Both the position numbers and the translations under genes were made by a program. From Paractinoplanes tereljensis (lineage in GTDB: Bacteria; Actinomycetota; Actinomycetes; Mycobacteriales; Micromonosporaceae), in NCBI RefSeq assembly GCF_016862435.1, contig NZ_BOMY01000034.1, positions 186,001 through 250,000 of the forward strand: DNA of 64,000 nucleotides, given 5' to 3'. Under the pieces are notes generated by a model. The model made no database searches and was not told the DNA's origin. It saw nothing but the letters and a program-made list of their open reading frames with translations. Below are positions 9,012 to 16,998 of this stretch, piece by piece; position 1 is the first letter of the stretch; the number at the start of each line of letters is the position of its first letter.

Positions 9012-9670
9012 CCGGCTATGAGGCGGCGAAGCGGGCCACCGACGTGGTGGTCAGCACGGCCGCGCTGATCGCCGCCGCGCCGCTGGGCGCGGCCGTCGCC
9101 TGGCGGATCCACCGCGACGACGGCGGCCCGGTGATCTTCCGGGGCGTCCGGGTCGGCCGCGGCGGCCACACCTTCCACATGCTCAAGTTCCGCACCATGG
9201 CGGTCGGCGCCGACCAGCTCGGCCTGTTCGTCACCCCCGGCGACGACCCGAGCCTGACCGACACCGGCCGGTTCCTGCGCCGGTGGAAGCTGGACGAACT
9301 CCCCCAGCTGGTCAACGTGCTGCGCGGGGAGATGAGCCTGGTCGGCCCGCGCCCGCCGACGGTGTGGGACGCCGATCACTACACCGACCAGGAACGGCAC
9401 CTGCTCGACGTGCGGCCCGGCATCACCGACTGGTCCTCGATCCGCTACCGCACCCAGGACATCCTCATCGAGGGCCGGGCCGACCCGCACTCGGCGTACT
9501 TCGAACTGATCCGTCCCGGCAAGATGGACCTGGCCCTGGCCTACCTGCGGCACCGCAGTTACGTCGTCGACCTGGGCATCCTCGGGCTGACCGCGCTGGC
9601 CCTGCTGCGCTACCCCCGCACCGACGAGCTCCTGCAACGCATGGTGACGTCCGTCCGGGCCCGCGTCTGA
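9008..9670 (+). CDS. Small-PglC-type phosphoglycosyl transferase (bacterial sugar transferase)
   Basis: A 220-residue enzyme that transfers a sugar phosphate to undecaprenyl phosphate, starting repeat-unit synthesis. It has a re-entrant N-terminal hydrophobic segment (about residues 11-32), LKFRTM, the catalytic Asp-Glu pair in KLDELPQLVNVLRGEMSLVGPRPP, and DVRPGITDWSSI. It is the short form with no N-terminal four-helix domain. The GTG at 9008 overlaps the previous stop (GTGA). It lies downstream of GT2 in the same operon. Confidence 0.92.
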   Translation: MTGYEAAKRATDVVVSTAALIAAAPLGAAVAWRIHRDDGGPVIFRGVRVGRGGHTFHMLKFRTMAVGADQLGLFVTPGDDPSLTDTGRFLRRWKLDELPQLVNVLRGEMSLVGPRPPTVWDADHYTDQERHLLDVRPGITDWSSIRYRTQDILIEGRADPHSAYFELIRPGKMDLALAYLRHRSYVVDLGILGLTALALLRYPRTDELLQRMVTSVRARV

Positions 9671-9674
9671 GACC

Positions 9675-10979
9675 GTGCCCGCGATCCGCTTGCTGGCCCG
9701 CGTGCCGGCCAAGGTGCGGCGCGACTACCTGGCCACGTCCCTCGCCCACTGGCTGACCCTCGTCTCCGGACTGTTCCTGTTCCACCTGGTCGCCGGGCGC
9801 GCCGGGGTGGCCGGCTTCGCCTATTACCAGATCGCCCGCGGGGTGGTCTCCACTGTGCAGCCGCTCGCCCTGTTCGGCATGGTCCAGGCCCTGCACCGGT
9901 ACCTGCCCCGGGCCGGGCGCAAGGTCCGGGTGCTGGCCCGGCAGGCGTTCATCCTGGAACTCGCGGCGCTCAACGTGATCGGCCTGCTCACCCTGGTGCT
10001 CGCCGACGACCTGGGCCGGCTGTTCCACATCGGCGGCGGCGCCGAGGTGCGCGCGGTGATGGTGCTGACCGCCGGGAACTGCCTGCTCACCATCGCGGTG
10101 GCGGCGCTGCGCGGCAGCGGCCGGGTGCGCCGGTCCAACCTGGCGTCGCTGTGCGGGTACGGCATCCTGCCGCTCATCGCGTTCGCGGTGACCACCCGGA
10201 TCGACGTCTTCCTCATCCTGCAGGGCGCCTCGATGGCCGCCCTGGCCTGGTGGGGCATCGCCGAGGCGGGGCCGCGCGGCGCCGAGCAACTGCCGGCCGG
10301 GCCGCGCCCGGCGCCCCCCTTGCGCGTCCTGGTCCGGTACGGGCTGCGCCGCACCCCCGGCGACATCGCCCTGCCCGGCCTGTTCGCCTTTCCCACGTTC
10401 TACGTCGCCGGCATGTCGCACAGCGCGGCCGAGGCCGGCTACATCGGGTTCACCACCTCGGCGATCACCCTGATCTGCTCGATCTTCGGCATGCTCAGCC
10501 CGGTCCTGCTGCCCCGGCTCAGCGGCCACGCGCACGCCGCCGAAGCCACCGGCCGTGGCTTCGGCGCCGAACTGGCCCGCGGGCTGCGCCTGCTCCCGTT
10601 CGCGGCGGCCGGGGTGGCCGCCCTGATCAGCCTGGTGCTGGTGGTCACGGCGGCGCCGGTGCTGCACTGGTACCTCGGCGAGGAGTTCCGGGGTGGCGAC
10701 GACGTGGTCCGCTTCGGCGTGCCGGTGGCCATCCCGCTCGCCATGTTCTACGCCGCCCGGCCGACCATCGACGCGCTGCGCTCGGCCCCGGTGACCACCT
10801 GGCTGCTGGTCGGCTGCCTGGCCGCCGAGGTGGTGATCACGGCCGGCACCGGCCTGGTGCTGCCACCGTGGCCGGCCGCGGTGGCCGGGTTCGGCGGGGC
10901 CGCCGTCATCCTCGCCGCCTGCTCGTACGTGGCGCTGCTGCACGCGATCCCGTCGCCGGCCCGGAAATCGACCTCGTGA
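9675..10979 (+). CDS. Wzx-like polysaccharide flippase
   Basis: A 434-residue integral membrane protein with about 12 predicted helices and the shape of MOP-superfamily Wzx flippases. It probably turns the undecaprenyl-linked repeat unit to the outer face. Typical early segment: FAYYQIARGVVSTVQPLALFG, shown here in pieces as FAYYQIARG and VQPLALFGM. It starts with GTG four bases after the phosphoglycosyl transferase stop. Sequence similarity in this family is low, so the call rests on topology and operon position. Confidence 0.8.
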   Translation: MPAIRLLARVPAKVRRDYLATSLAHWLTLVSGLFLFHLVAGRAGVAGFAYYQIARGVVSTVQPLALFGMVQALHRYLPRAGRKVRVLARQAFILELAALNVIGLLTLVLADDLGRLFHIGGGAEVRAVMVLTAGNCLLTIAVAALRGSGRVRRSNLASLCGYGILPLIAFAVTTRIDVFLILQGASMAALAWWGIAEAGPRGAEQLPAGPRPAPPLRVLVRYGLRRTPGDIALPGLFAFPTFYVAGMSHSAAEAGYIGFTTSAITLICSIFGMLSPVLLPRLSGHAHAAEATGRGFGAELARGLRLLPFAAAGVAALISLVLVVTAAPVLHWYLGEEFRGGDDVVRFGVPVAIPLAMFYAARPTIDALRSAPVTTWLLVGCLAAEVVITAGTGLVLPPWPAAVAGFGGAAVILAACSYVALLHAIPSPARKSTS

Positions 10980-12220
10980 CGCCGGGCCTCGTGACCTCGG
11001 GCGGCCGGCCGAGTCCGGTCATCATCGTGGCCTGTTACGTGGCTACCCTGGCCGGCCACTTCACGCTCACCCGGATCGGTATCTCGGTTCCGGTGCTCAA
11101 CGACGTACGCGTGCTGTTCTTCTCCGCGGTTTTGATGGCTTTTGCCTTGGAGATCCATCACGCCGGGGTGTTCCCGCTGCACACCGGCCCGGCCCGGCGA
11201 ACCCTGCAGCCGGTCCTGATCCTGTTCGGCTACCAGATCCTGTCGGCGGCCTGGGCGCCCCGCAACGCGGTCATCAACGACGTGGTCAGCGATCTGGTCG
11301 CGATGGTGGTCCTGGTGATCGTCTACACCGCGCTCACCGAGTGGGACCAGGAGCGGGTGATCGTGGTGACCATGTACAGCCAGTACGTGGCCGCCTGGCT
11401 GTATTTCCTCTATTCGGCGTCCGGTCACGGTGCCACCGCGGCCGGGCGCTGGACCGCGTTCGGCGGCGGCCCCAACGTGTACGTCCGGGTCATGGTGCTC
11501 GGCATGGTGGCGGCCGCGTACTTCTACTTCCGCAGCGGCGGGAAGTTCCTCTGGCTGGCCGCCGCCCCGCTGTTCCTGGTCGGCGCGATCGCGTCCGGCT
11601 CCCGGGGCGGCCTGGTGGCGTTCGGCGGGATCGTCCTACTGGCCGGCCCGAGCCTGGTGCGTTTCATGCGGCGGCACGGCGCGGTCAAGCCCCTGGCGGC
11701 CATCCCGATGGTCGGCGGGGTGGTGTGGCTGCTGTTCGGCGACCAGATCATGTTCTTGATCAACAACCGCTTCCTGGCCGGCACGATCCAACAACGCAAC
11801 ACCTCGGACCGGGACGTGCTGTACGAGAAGGGCGCCGGCCTGTTCCTGGACAGTCCCGTGTTCGGGGTCGGGGTGCACGGCTTCTACGCCATCACCAACC
11901 TCGGCCCGGGCGAGAAATACGTGCACAACCTGCCCCTGGCGGTGGCCGCCGAGGGCGGGGCGGTGGGCCTGTTGCTGCTGCTGGTGGCGCTGTGGGCGCT
12001 GCGCCGCGAGTACGCCCGGATCCCGAAGAAGCAGCGCTCCCTGCCGAGCCGGGCGGCCGCGTACTCCGGCATCTTCATCCTGGGCGCGAGCTTCTTCTCC
12101 GGCGACTACTACGACCACCGCCTGATGTGGATCTTCTTCCTGCTGGCCGCGGTCGGCTCCCCCATCTCTTCTGGGATTCAGCCCCGCAGGAACGCCAGCA
12201 CCGCCCTGACCCGGCGGTGA
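10976..12220 (+). CDS. Wzy/O-antigen ligase-family membrane protein
   Basis: A 414-residue polytopic membrane protein of the Wzy_C/O-antigen ligase type, with about ten helices and a large outside loop near residues 270-325 containing [12 protein letters not shown] and [10 protein letters not shown]. It likely polymerises the repeat unit or ligates it to an acceptor. GTG at 10976 overlaps the flippase stop (GTGA), although an in-frame GTG also lies at 10991. Its last 43 bases overlap the convergent response-regulator gene. Confidence 0.82.
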   Translation: MTPGLVTSGGRPSPVIIVACYVATLAGHFTLTRIGISVPVLNDVRVLFFSAVLMAFALEIHHAGVFPLHTGPARRTLQPVLILFGYQILSAAWAPRNAVINDVVSDLVAMVVLVIVYTALTEWDQERVIVVTMYSQYVAAWLYFLYSASGHGATAAGRWTAFGGGPNVYVRVMVLGMVAAAYFYFRSGGKFLWLAAAPLFLVGAIASGSRGGLVAFGGIVLLAGPSLVRFMRRHGAVKPLAAIPMVGGVVWLLFGDQIMFLINNRFLAGTIQQRNTSDRDVLYEKGAGLFLDSPVFGVGVHGFYAITNLGPGEKYVHNLPLAVAAEGGAVGLLLLLVALWALRREYARIPKKQRSLPSRAAAYSGIFILGASFFSGDYYDHRLMWIFFLLAAVGSPISSGIQPRRNASTALTRR

Positions 12221-12819
12221 TCGTCGGCGTCCGGCGGCAGGTCGAGCTTGGTGAGCACACTGCCGATGTGCTTGGCGACCGCCGCCTCGCTGACCACCAG
12301 GTGCCGGGCGATCGCCGTGTTCGACCGGCCCTCGGCCATCAGCCCGAGCACCTCCCGCTCCCGGGCGGTCAGCGTGCGCAGCGGGTCCTTGCGGCGCCCC
12401 AGCATCTGCCGGACCACCTCCGGGTCGACCACGGTCTGCCCACCGGCCACCGCCTCCAGCGCCTCGACGAACTCGGCCACGTCACCCACCCGGTCCTTGA
12501 GCAGGTAGCCGACCCCGGCCGACCGTCCCGAGTCGAGCAACTCGGCCGCGTAGGTAGGCGCCACGAACTGACTGAGAACCACCACCGGCAGTTCCGGGTC
12601 GGCGGCCCGCAGCGCGATAGCGGCCTGCAGCCCTTCATCACTGAACCCCGGCGGCATCCGCACGTCGGTGACCACGATGTCCGGCCGGTGCTCAACCACT
12701 GCGGCCACCAGCGCCGCCGCGTCCCCCACCGCCGCCACCACGTCGTGCCCGAAGCGCCGCAGCATGCCGGCAACGCCTTCCCGCACGATCAGCCCATCCT
12801 CGGCGATCACCACCCGCAC
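12178..12819 (-). CDS. NarL/LuxR-type response regulator, orphan
   Basis: A 213-residue response regulator. The receiver has the acidic pair at residues 7-8, phospho-acceptor Asp52 in VTDVRMPP, Ser83 and Lys108. The C-terminal LuxR-type helix-turn-helix reads [18 protein letters not shown] then [18 protein letters not shown]. No sensor kinase is adjacent. The [15 protein letters not shown] segment is of the kind usually paired with four-helix 'Sensor'-domain kinases, and one such kinase is encoded at 19961-21199, so the two may be a separated pair. The GTG start is preceded by AGAGGA. Confidence 0.9.
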   Translation of the reverse strand: MRVVIAEDGLIVREGVAGMLRRFGHDVVAAVGDAAALVAAVVEHRPDIVVTDVRMPPGFSDEGLQAAIALRAADPELPVVVLSQFVAPTYAAELLDSGRSAGVGYLLKDRVGDVAEFVEALEAVAGGQTVVDPEVVRQMLGRRKDPLRTLTAREREVLGLMAEGRSNTAIARHLVVSEAAVAKHIGSVLTKLDLPPDADDHRRVRAVLAFLRG

Positions 12820-12966
12820 CGCAGATCCTCTTTTCCATCGGCCCAGGCAGGGTATCCGCTAGTGCATGGCTGAAAAGAAGGCGTCGGCCTGCCGGAGATC
12901 GGACGAGCCGAACTCGCCATCGGCGTTCGCTCGTACGTGGCCGGCCCACCGACGTACGGTTGCCCC

Positions 12967-13368
12967 ATGATGACCTTGCCCGAAGGCCTGCTCGCCCTCC
13001 TGCGCCGGCCGAGTCCGTGCTTCATCGCCACCGTCGACCCGGACGGTTCGCCGCAGCTGACGGAGACATGGGTCGACACGGACGGCGAGCACATCGTGAT
13101 CAACACGGTGGAGGGCTTCCGAAAGGTCCGCAACGTCGAGCGGGACCCGCGCGTATCGGTAATCGTGACCGACCCCGACGACGTGACCGACTATTACTCG
13201 GTGAAGGGCCAGGTCATCGACGTGACTCCGAAGAACGGCGCCGAACACATCGACGAACTGGCCCACAAATACCTCGGCCGGCCCTACCCCTGGTTCGGCG
13301 GCCGCGACCAGGTGCGCCTGATCATGACCATCGCCGCCGACAAAATCGTCCACGCGCCACGCGGCTGA
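12967..13368 (+). CDS. PPOX-class flavin/F420-binding split-barrel protein
   Basis: A 133-residue protein of the pyridoxamine-5'-phosphate-oxidase-like fold. It has PCFIATVDPDGSPQLTETWV, given here as PCFIATVDPDG plus PQLTETWV, then FRKVRNVERDPRVSVIVTD, the usual cofactor-binding pattern of F420-dependent reductases of the TIGR03618/Rv1155-like groups. It may reduce a small aromatic or quinone substrate. ATG at 12967 is followed at once by ATG at 12970; either may be used. Confidence 0.8.
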   Translation: MMTLPEGLLALLRRPSPCFIATVDPDGSPQLTETWVDTDGEHIVINTVEGFRKVRNVERDPRVSVIVTDPDDVTDYYSVKGQVIDVTPKNGAEHIDELAHKYLGRPYPWFGGRDQVRLIMTIAADKIVHAPRG

Positions 13369-13522
13369 CCAGCCCGGCCGGAACATTGGACCAGACCTCG
13401 CTGTGCACCCCGACCGGCGGCGGCGCGGGGTTGCCACCGCGCTGAGCGGGCCGAACCGGTGGATCGGCCCGCTCAGCGGGTATGACTCGGGTAGAGCACC
13501 CCGGCCGAGCACGAGGAGAACC

Positions 13523-14377
13523 ATGAGTTCCACCATTCCGACCATCTCGCTCAACGACGGACGTACCATCCCGCAGCTGGGCTTCGGCGTCTTCCAGGTG
13601 CCGCCGGAGGAGACTCGCGCGGCGGTCGAGACGGCCATCGAGATCGGCTATCGGCACATCGACACCGCCCAGATGTACGGCAACGAGGCCGGCGTGGGCG
13701 AGGCCGTGAACAACTCCGGCCTGGACCGCAGCGAGTTCTTCATCACCAGCAAACTCAACAACGGCTTCCACGAGCCCGACGACGCCCGCAGCGCGTTCGA
13801 CGACACCCTCAAGGCGCTCGGCACCGACTACGTCGACCTGTTCCTCATCCACTGGCCGATGCCGGCCAGCTACGGCGGTGACTTCGTGCAGACCTGGAAC
13901 ACTCTCGAGGAGTTCTACCGCGAGGGCCGGGCCCGCTCGATCGGCGTCTCGAACTTCACCCCGCACCACCTGGGCCGGCTGCGCGCCGAAACCCAGGTCC
14001 GCCCGGCGGTCAACCAGATCGAAGTGCACCCGTACCTGACCAACGACGCTCTGCGTGCGTACAACGCGGACAACGAGATCGCGACCGAGGCGTACTCCCC
14101 GATCGCCCAGGGCGAAGTTCTGACCGACCCGGTGATCACCGAGATCGCCCGCCAGACGGGCAAGACCCCGGCGCAGGTCGTCCTGCGCTGGCACATCCAG
14201 CGCGGCGACATCATCTTCCCGAAGTCGAAGACGGCCGAGCGGGTCCGCGAGAACTTCGAGATCTTCGACTTCGAGCTCGACGGCGGCGCGATGGGCAGCA
14301 TCACCGCCCTCGACCGCGGCGACAAGGGACGCACGGGAGCAAACCCGGACACCATGAACTACGGCGCCAAGAGCTGA
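13523..14377 (+). CDS. Aldo/keto reductase (AKR5-like)
   Basis: A 284-residue NADPH-dependent reductase of the 2,5-diketo-gluconate reductase group. All four catalytic residues are visible: Asp47, Tyr52 (DTAQMYGNE), Lys77 (ITSKLNN) and His110 (LIHWPMP). The NADPH-binding segment FPKSKTAERVRENFEIF lies near the end. It reduces aldehydes or ketones; the substrate is unknown. GAGGAGAA precedes the ATG. It is followed after 23 bases by a small conserved gene on the same strand. Confidence 0.93.
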   Translation: MSSTIPTISLNDGRTIPQLGFGVFQVPPEETRAAVETAIEIGYRHIDTAQMYGNEAGVGEAVNNSGLDRSEFFITSKLNNGFHEPDDARSAFDDTLKALGTDYVDLFLIHWPMPASYGGDFVQTWNTLEEFYREGRARSIGVSNFTPHHLGRLRAETQVRPAVNQIEVHPYLTNDALRAYNADNEIATEAYSPIAQGEVLTDPVITEIARQTGKTPAQVVLRWHIQRGDIIFPKSKTAERVRENFEIFDFELDGGAMGSITALDRGDKGRTGANPDTMNYGAKS

Positions 14378-14400
14378 CCACCGCTGGGTAAGGAAAGGTC

Positions 14401-14757
14401 ATGGCCAAGTACGAAGTGAACGAGGCGGCGCTGCAACGGGCTCGACAGCTCATCGCCTCGAAACAGTACGTGCTGGACAGCGACTGGGGCGGTGTGCAGC
14501 CACGCGCCGACGCCGAGAACGCGTTCCTCGACAAACATTCCTGGGAGGAATACGCGTCCTGGCACCTCGGCCTGACCGACGGCGCCGCGGACGAGACCAA
14601 GGCCCGGTACGCCTTCGCCTACGGCGACCTGCGCCGCCTGCACCGCAGCGGCCTGATCGCCTGCGTCTACCGCGCCGCGGAATGGCGACACAAGGCCATC
14701 GAACTGGCCGCCCACAACCTACTCCAGGAACTGGACGCGGCAGCCGGCATCAAGTGA
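14401..14757 (+). CDS. Conserved small actinobacterial protein, unknown function
   Basis: A 118-residue soluble protein with no signal or membrane segment. The body has the conserved-looking blocks QYVLDSDWGGVQP, HSWEEYASWHLGLT and YRAAEWRHKAIE. I recognise the pattern as a family common in actinomycetes but know no function. GGAAAGG precedes the ATG. It lies directly behind the aldo/keto reductase and may be co-transcribed. Confidence 0.75.
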   Translation: MAKYEVNEAALQRARQLIASKQYVLDSDWGGVQPRADAENAFLDKHSWEEYASWHLGLTDGAADETKARYAFAYGDLRRLHRSGLIACVYRAAEWRHKAIELAAHNLLQELDAAAGIK

Positions 14758-14919
14758 TCCACCCAACGACCTGGCACGGAAACGGCTATCTGCTCCCGAG
14801 CGTCGCCTGCGGCAGAGTGTCAGCCCTTAGGCGCGAGCCAATAGGCTGACCTCGTGGAGCAGCCCGGCCCTGGATTTGTCGCCGCTTTCGTCACCGCCCT
14901 CGACCGACGGACGTAGGCC

Positions 14920-15438
14920 CTAGTCCCGGAAGCGCCACCGAGTCTGGCTGTACTGCTCGCCCTTGCCGAATCCGAAGATGGTCGTGGGTGCGACCCGGTA
15001 CACCGGGATGTCGGCGTTGCGGATCGCGTCGCCCAGACCGAACCAGGTGCCCTCGGGTGCGGTGAAGTGCCTTCCGTACTTCACCTCGAAGGTGTCGGCG
15101 AGCCTTCGAAGCTCGGCCTCATCGTTCACCTCCGCGGCCGCGCCCTCCACCACGAGATCCAGTCCGTCCAGCGTGTTGTTCCCGGTCGTCAGAACGCACT
15201 GCCGGTTGTGGGCGAGGTTCTTGGCTTTGCGTTCCTCGGGGCCGGTGGAGAAGTACAGGGCGCCGTCCATCCAGGCCGCCAGCAACGGGGTGACGTGCGG
15301 TCGCCTGTCCGGGCGGACCGTCGACAACCAAAACACCTGCGCGTCCTGCAGGGCGGCCCGGGCCTGGTCCCACGGCGTCGCGACGGCATCGGCGCTGCTG
15401 AAGGCGCCCAGTTCGGCCACCGGTTGCTGCTCGGTCAT
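14920..15438 (-). CDS. PPOX-fold pyridoxamine 5'-phosphate oxidase family protein
   Basis: A 172-residue split-barrel protein with the segments VFWLSTVRPDRRPHVTPLLA and LYFSTGPEERKAKNLAHN, the FMN/F420-binding pattern of the family, and a C-terminal TTIFGFGKGEQYSQTRWRF. It is likely a flavin- or F420-dependent oxidoreductase of unknown substrate. The preceding 162-bp gap holds no clear gene; a 20-codon GTG frame at 14854-14916 is too short to support. Confidence 0.82.
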   Translation of the reverse strand: MTEQQPVAELGAFSSADAVATPWDQARAALQDAQVFWLSTVRPDRRPHVTPLLAAWMDGALYFSTGPEERKAKNLAHNRQCVLTTGNNTLDGLDLVVEGAAAEVNDEAELRRLADTFEVKYGRHFTAPEGTWFGLGDAIRNADIPVYRVAPTTIFGFGKGEQYSQTRWRFRD

Positions 15439-15660
15439 GTCGACCTTTCCGTCGGCAGGTCTGGCTCGGGCATCGCACCGGCCTCGCCCTCACCCGTGCC
15501 GAGCTTGGTTCCCTGTCCCCAGCCCGATCGGGTGCGGCCCGTTCTCATCAGACCATTGCCGGGAAAGCCGAACCACCTGACAGGCAGAACGGCAGCAGCG
15601 AACTGCCACGCGCTGACGGCTCGTTCAGCCCGGAAAGCGCCGCCGTTCGGCATTCGGGCT

Positions 15661-16545
15661 TCACAGCGCCCGGTCGAGCAGCCTGATCAAGGCGGCGGCG
15701 AAGTGGCCTTCGGGGTCGAGATCCGGGCGGAAGTCGGCGATGCTTACGCCGAGCAGGTCGGGCGCTGTCGCGAGTGGGGTGAGCAGTGCCGCTAGCTGGT
15801 CGAGGTCGGGGCCGCCGGGTTGCGGGTAGGTCACCGCGGGCAGGCTCGACGGGTCCAGGACGTCCACGTCGAGGTGGAGCCACATCGGCATTCGCAGGCG
15901 CTCGGCCCAGGCCGTGGCCTGACTCCCGGCGGTGTGTGGGTCTCTGATCACCTCGGGCGCGCCGATCTCGAGCACCTCCCGCGGCAGGCCGGCCAGTTCC
16001 GCCGCGGACGCGGGGTCGAGGCCGCTGGTGCGATGGCCGATCAGGGCTACGTGGCTGGCCTCCACCATCGGCAATGCCTGCGCCAGGCCGGTCAGGGCGG
16101 CCGGCCCCGCGCCGGTGAGCACGGCTAGTTCGAGGTCGGCGGTCTCGCCGGTGTCCGAGGCGTGGGCATCGAGGTAGTCGGGGTGGCCGTCGACCAACCA
16201 CAGTCCGACCTGGCCGATAGCTTGGCGGAGGTGGGCGAAGACGCCGAGGAGCAGGCTGCAGTCGCCGCCGATGACCAGCGGGCGGCGCTCGGGATGGGCG
16301 CGCGTGCCGGCACCCAGCGCCGCCGCCAGGGCCTGCGCCGCCGCCACGGTCCCGGGCAGTGCCCGGACCCCGGTCTGCTCGTCGCGGCGGGAGTCGGAGA
16401 TGACGGTCGCGGCGTCGCCCAGATCGACGTCTACGCGCCGGCTCAGGCCGGCCGTCCGTAGTGCCGCCGGTGCGTCGGCCTCGCCCCGGCCGGTGCCCGA
16501 ACAGTCCCACGGAGCGCCGAGCAGAAACCAGTTCCGGCCGTCCAT
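15661..16545 (-). CDS. Arginase/ureohydrolase-family protein
   Basis: A 294-residue protein with the arginase-fold metal motifs: GGDCSLLLG (usually GGDHS), VDGHPDYLD (usually DAHxD) and HLDVDVLDP. The dinuclear Mn ligands are therefore present except that the first His is Cys, a change seen in some actinobacterial members. It may hydrolyse a guanidino or formimino compound; the substrate is not clear. The ATG at 16545 is chosen because it lies four bases after the stop of the upstream zinc-ribbon gene; a longer frame reaches 16590. Confidence 0.85.
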   Translation of the reverse strand: MDGRNWFLLGAPWDCSGTGRGEADAPAALRTAGLSRRVDVDLGDAATVISDSRRDEQTGVRALPGTVAAAQALAAALGAGTRAHPERRPLVIGGDCSLLLGVFAHLRQAIGQVGLWLVDGHPDYLDAHASDTGETADLELAVLTGAGPAALTGLAQALPMVEASHVALIGHRTSGLDPASAAELAGLPREVLEIGAPEVIRDPHTAGSQATAWAERLRMPMWLHLDVDVLDPSSLPAVTYPQPGGPDLDQLAALLTPLATAPDLLGVSIADFRPDLDPEGHFAAALIRLLDRAL

Positions 16546-16549
16546 GCGA

Positions 16550-16777
16550 TCAGGCCGCGACCATCTCGTCGGCGGCGGCGTTCCGGACACGGCCGCAGTT
16601 GGTGCAGGTCACGAAGTAGCGCGCGGCCCGGACCGGGAACAGCGGCACGAAGAACAGACTGAACTTGGTCGTACGCCGCACGAGCGTCTGCGCGGCCGCG
16701 GCGCCGCAGACCTCGCACCGCCCGAGCCGCGACCCGATGATCCTGTCCTTACTGCGAAGTCCGAAGATGAGAAGCAC
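16550..16777 (-). CDS. Small zinc-ribbon protein (zinc-ribbon_15-like)
   Basis: A 75-residue protein opening with the hydrophobic LLIFGLRSKDRIIG, then two Cys pairs (CEVC and CTNC) around a hydrophobic stretch TKFSLFFVPLFPV. This matches small membrane-associated zinc-ribbon proteins of unknown function. The GTG at 16777 follows GGCGGG. It is four bases upstream of the arginase-like gene, which suggests one transcript. Confidence 0.75.
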   Translation of the reverse strand: MLLIFGLRSKDRIIGSRLGRCEVCGAAAAQTLVRRTTKFSLFFVPLFPVRAARYFVTCTNCGRVRNAAADEMVAA

Positions 16778-16998
16778 CCCGCCAACGGTACGGCGGACCG
16801 GCACCCGGCGCCTCCGGGCGGCCTTGCCGACCGCCCCACGCGAAAGTGGCGCAACGGCCTCGGCCCCGTCCTGGGTCGCCGTGCGCCACGGAACCTTCGG
16901 CGCCCGTATTCTCCAAAAGCTCGGCCCCGGATTTCGCCGGCGCCGACCGGGCCGACCTCCGATCTTGCCGGGGCCGGCCCGCGTGCGGTGGAACCCGC

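Noticed and set aside
12851-12870. GGTATCCGCTAGTGC upstream of the response regulator, vaguely like the shared kinase/exporter element
   Set aside because: The match to GGTATATCCAGCACTAC needs gaps and several mismatches, and spacing to the start codon differs. Not counted as a third site.
14854-14916. 20-codon GTG frame before the PPOX-fold gene
   Set aside because: Too short to support, with no ribosome site and no recognisable family.
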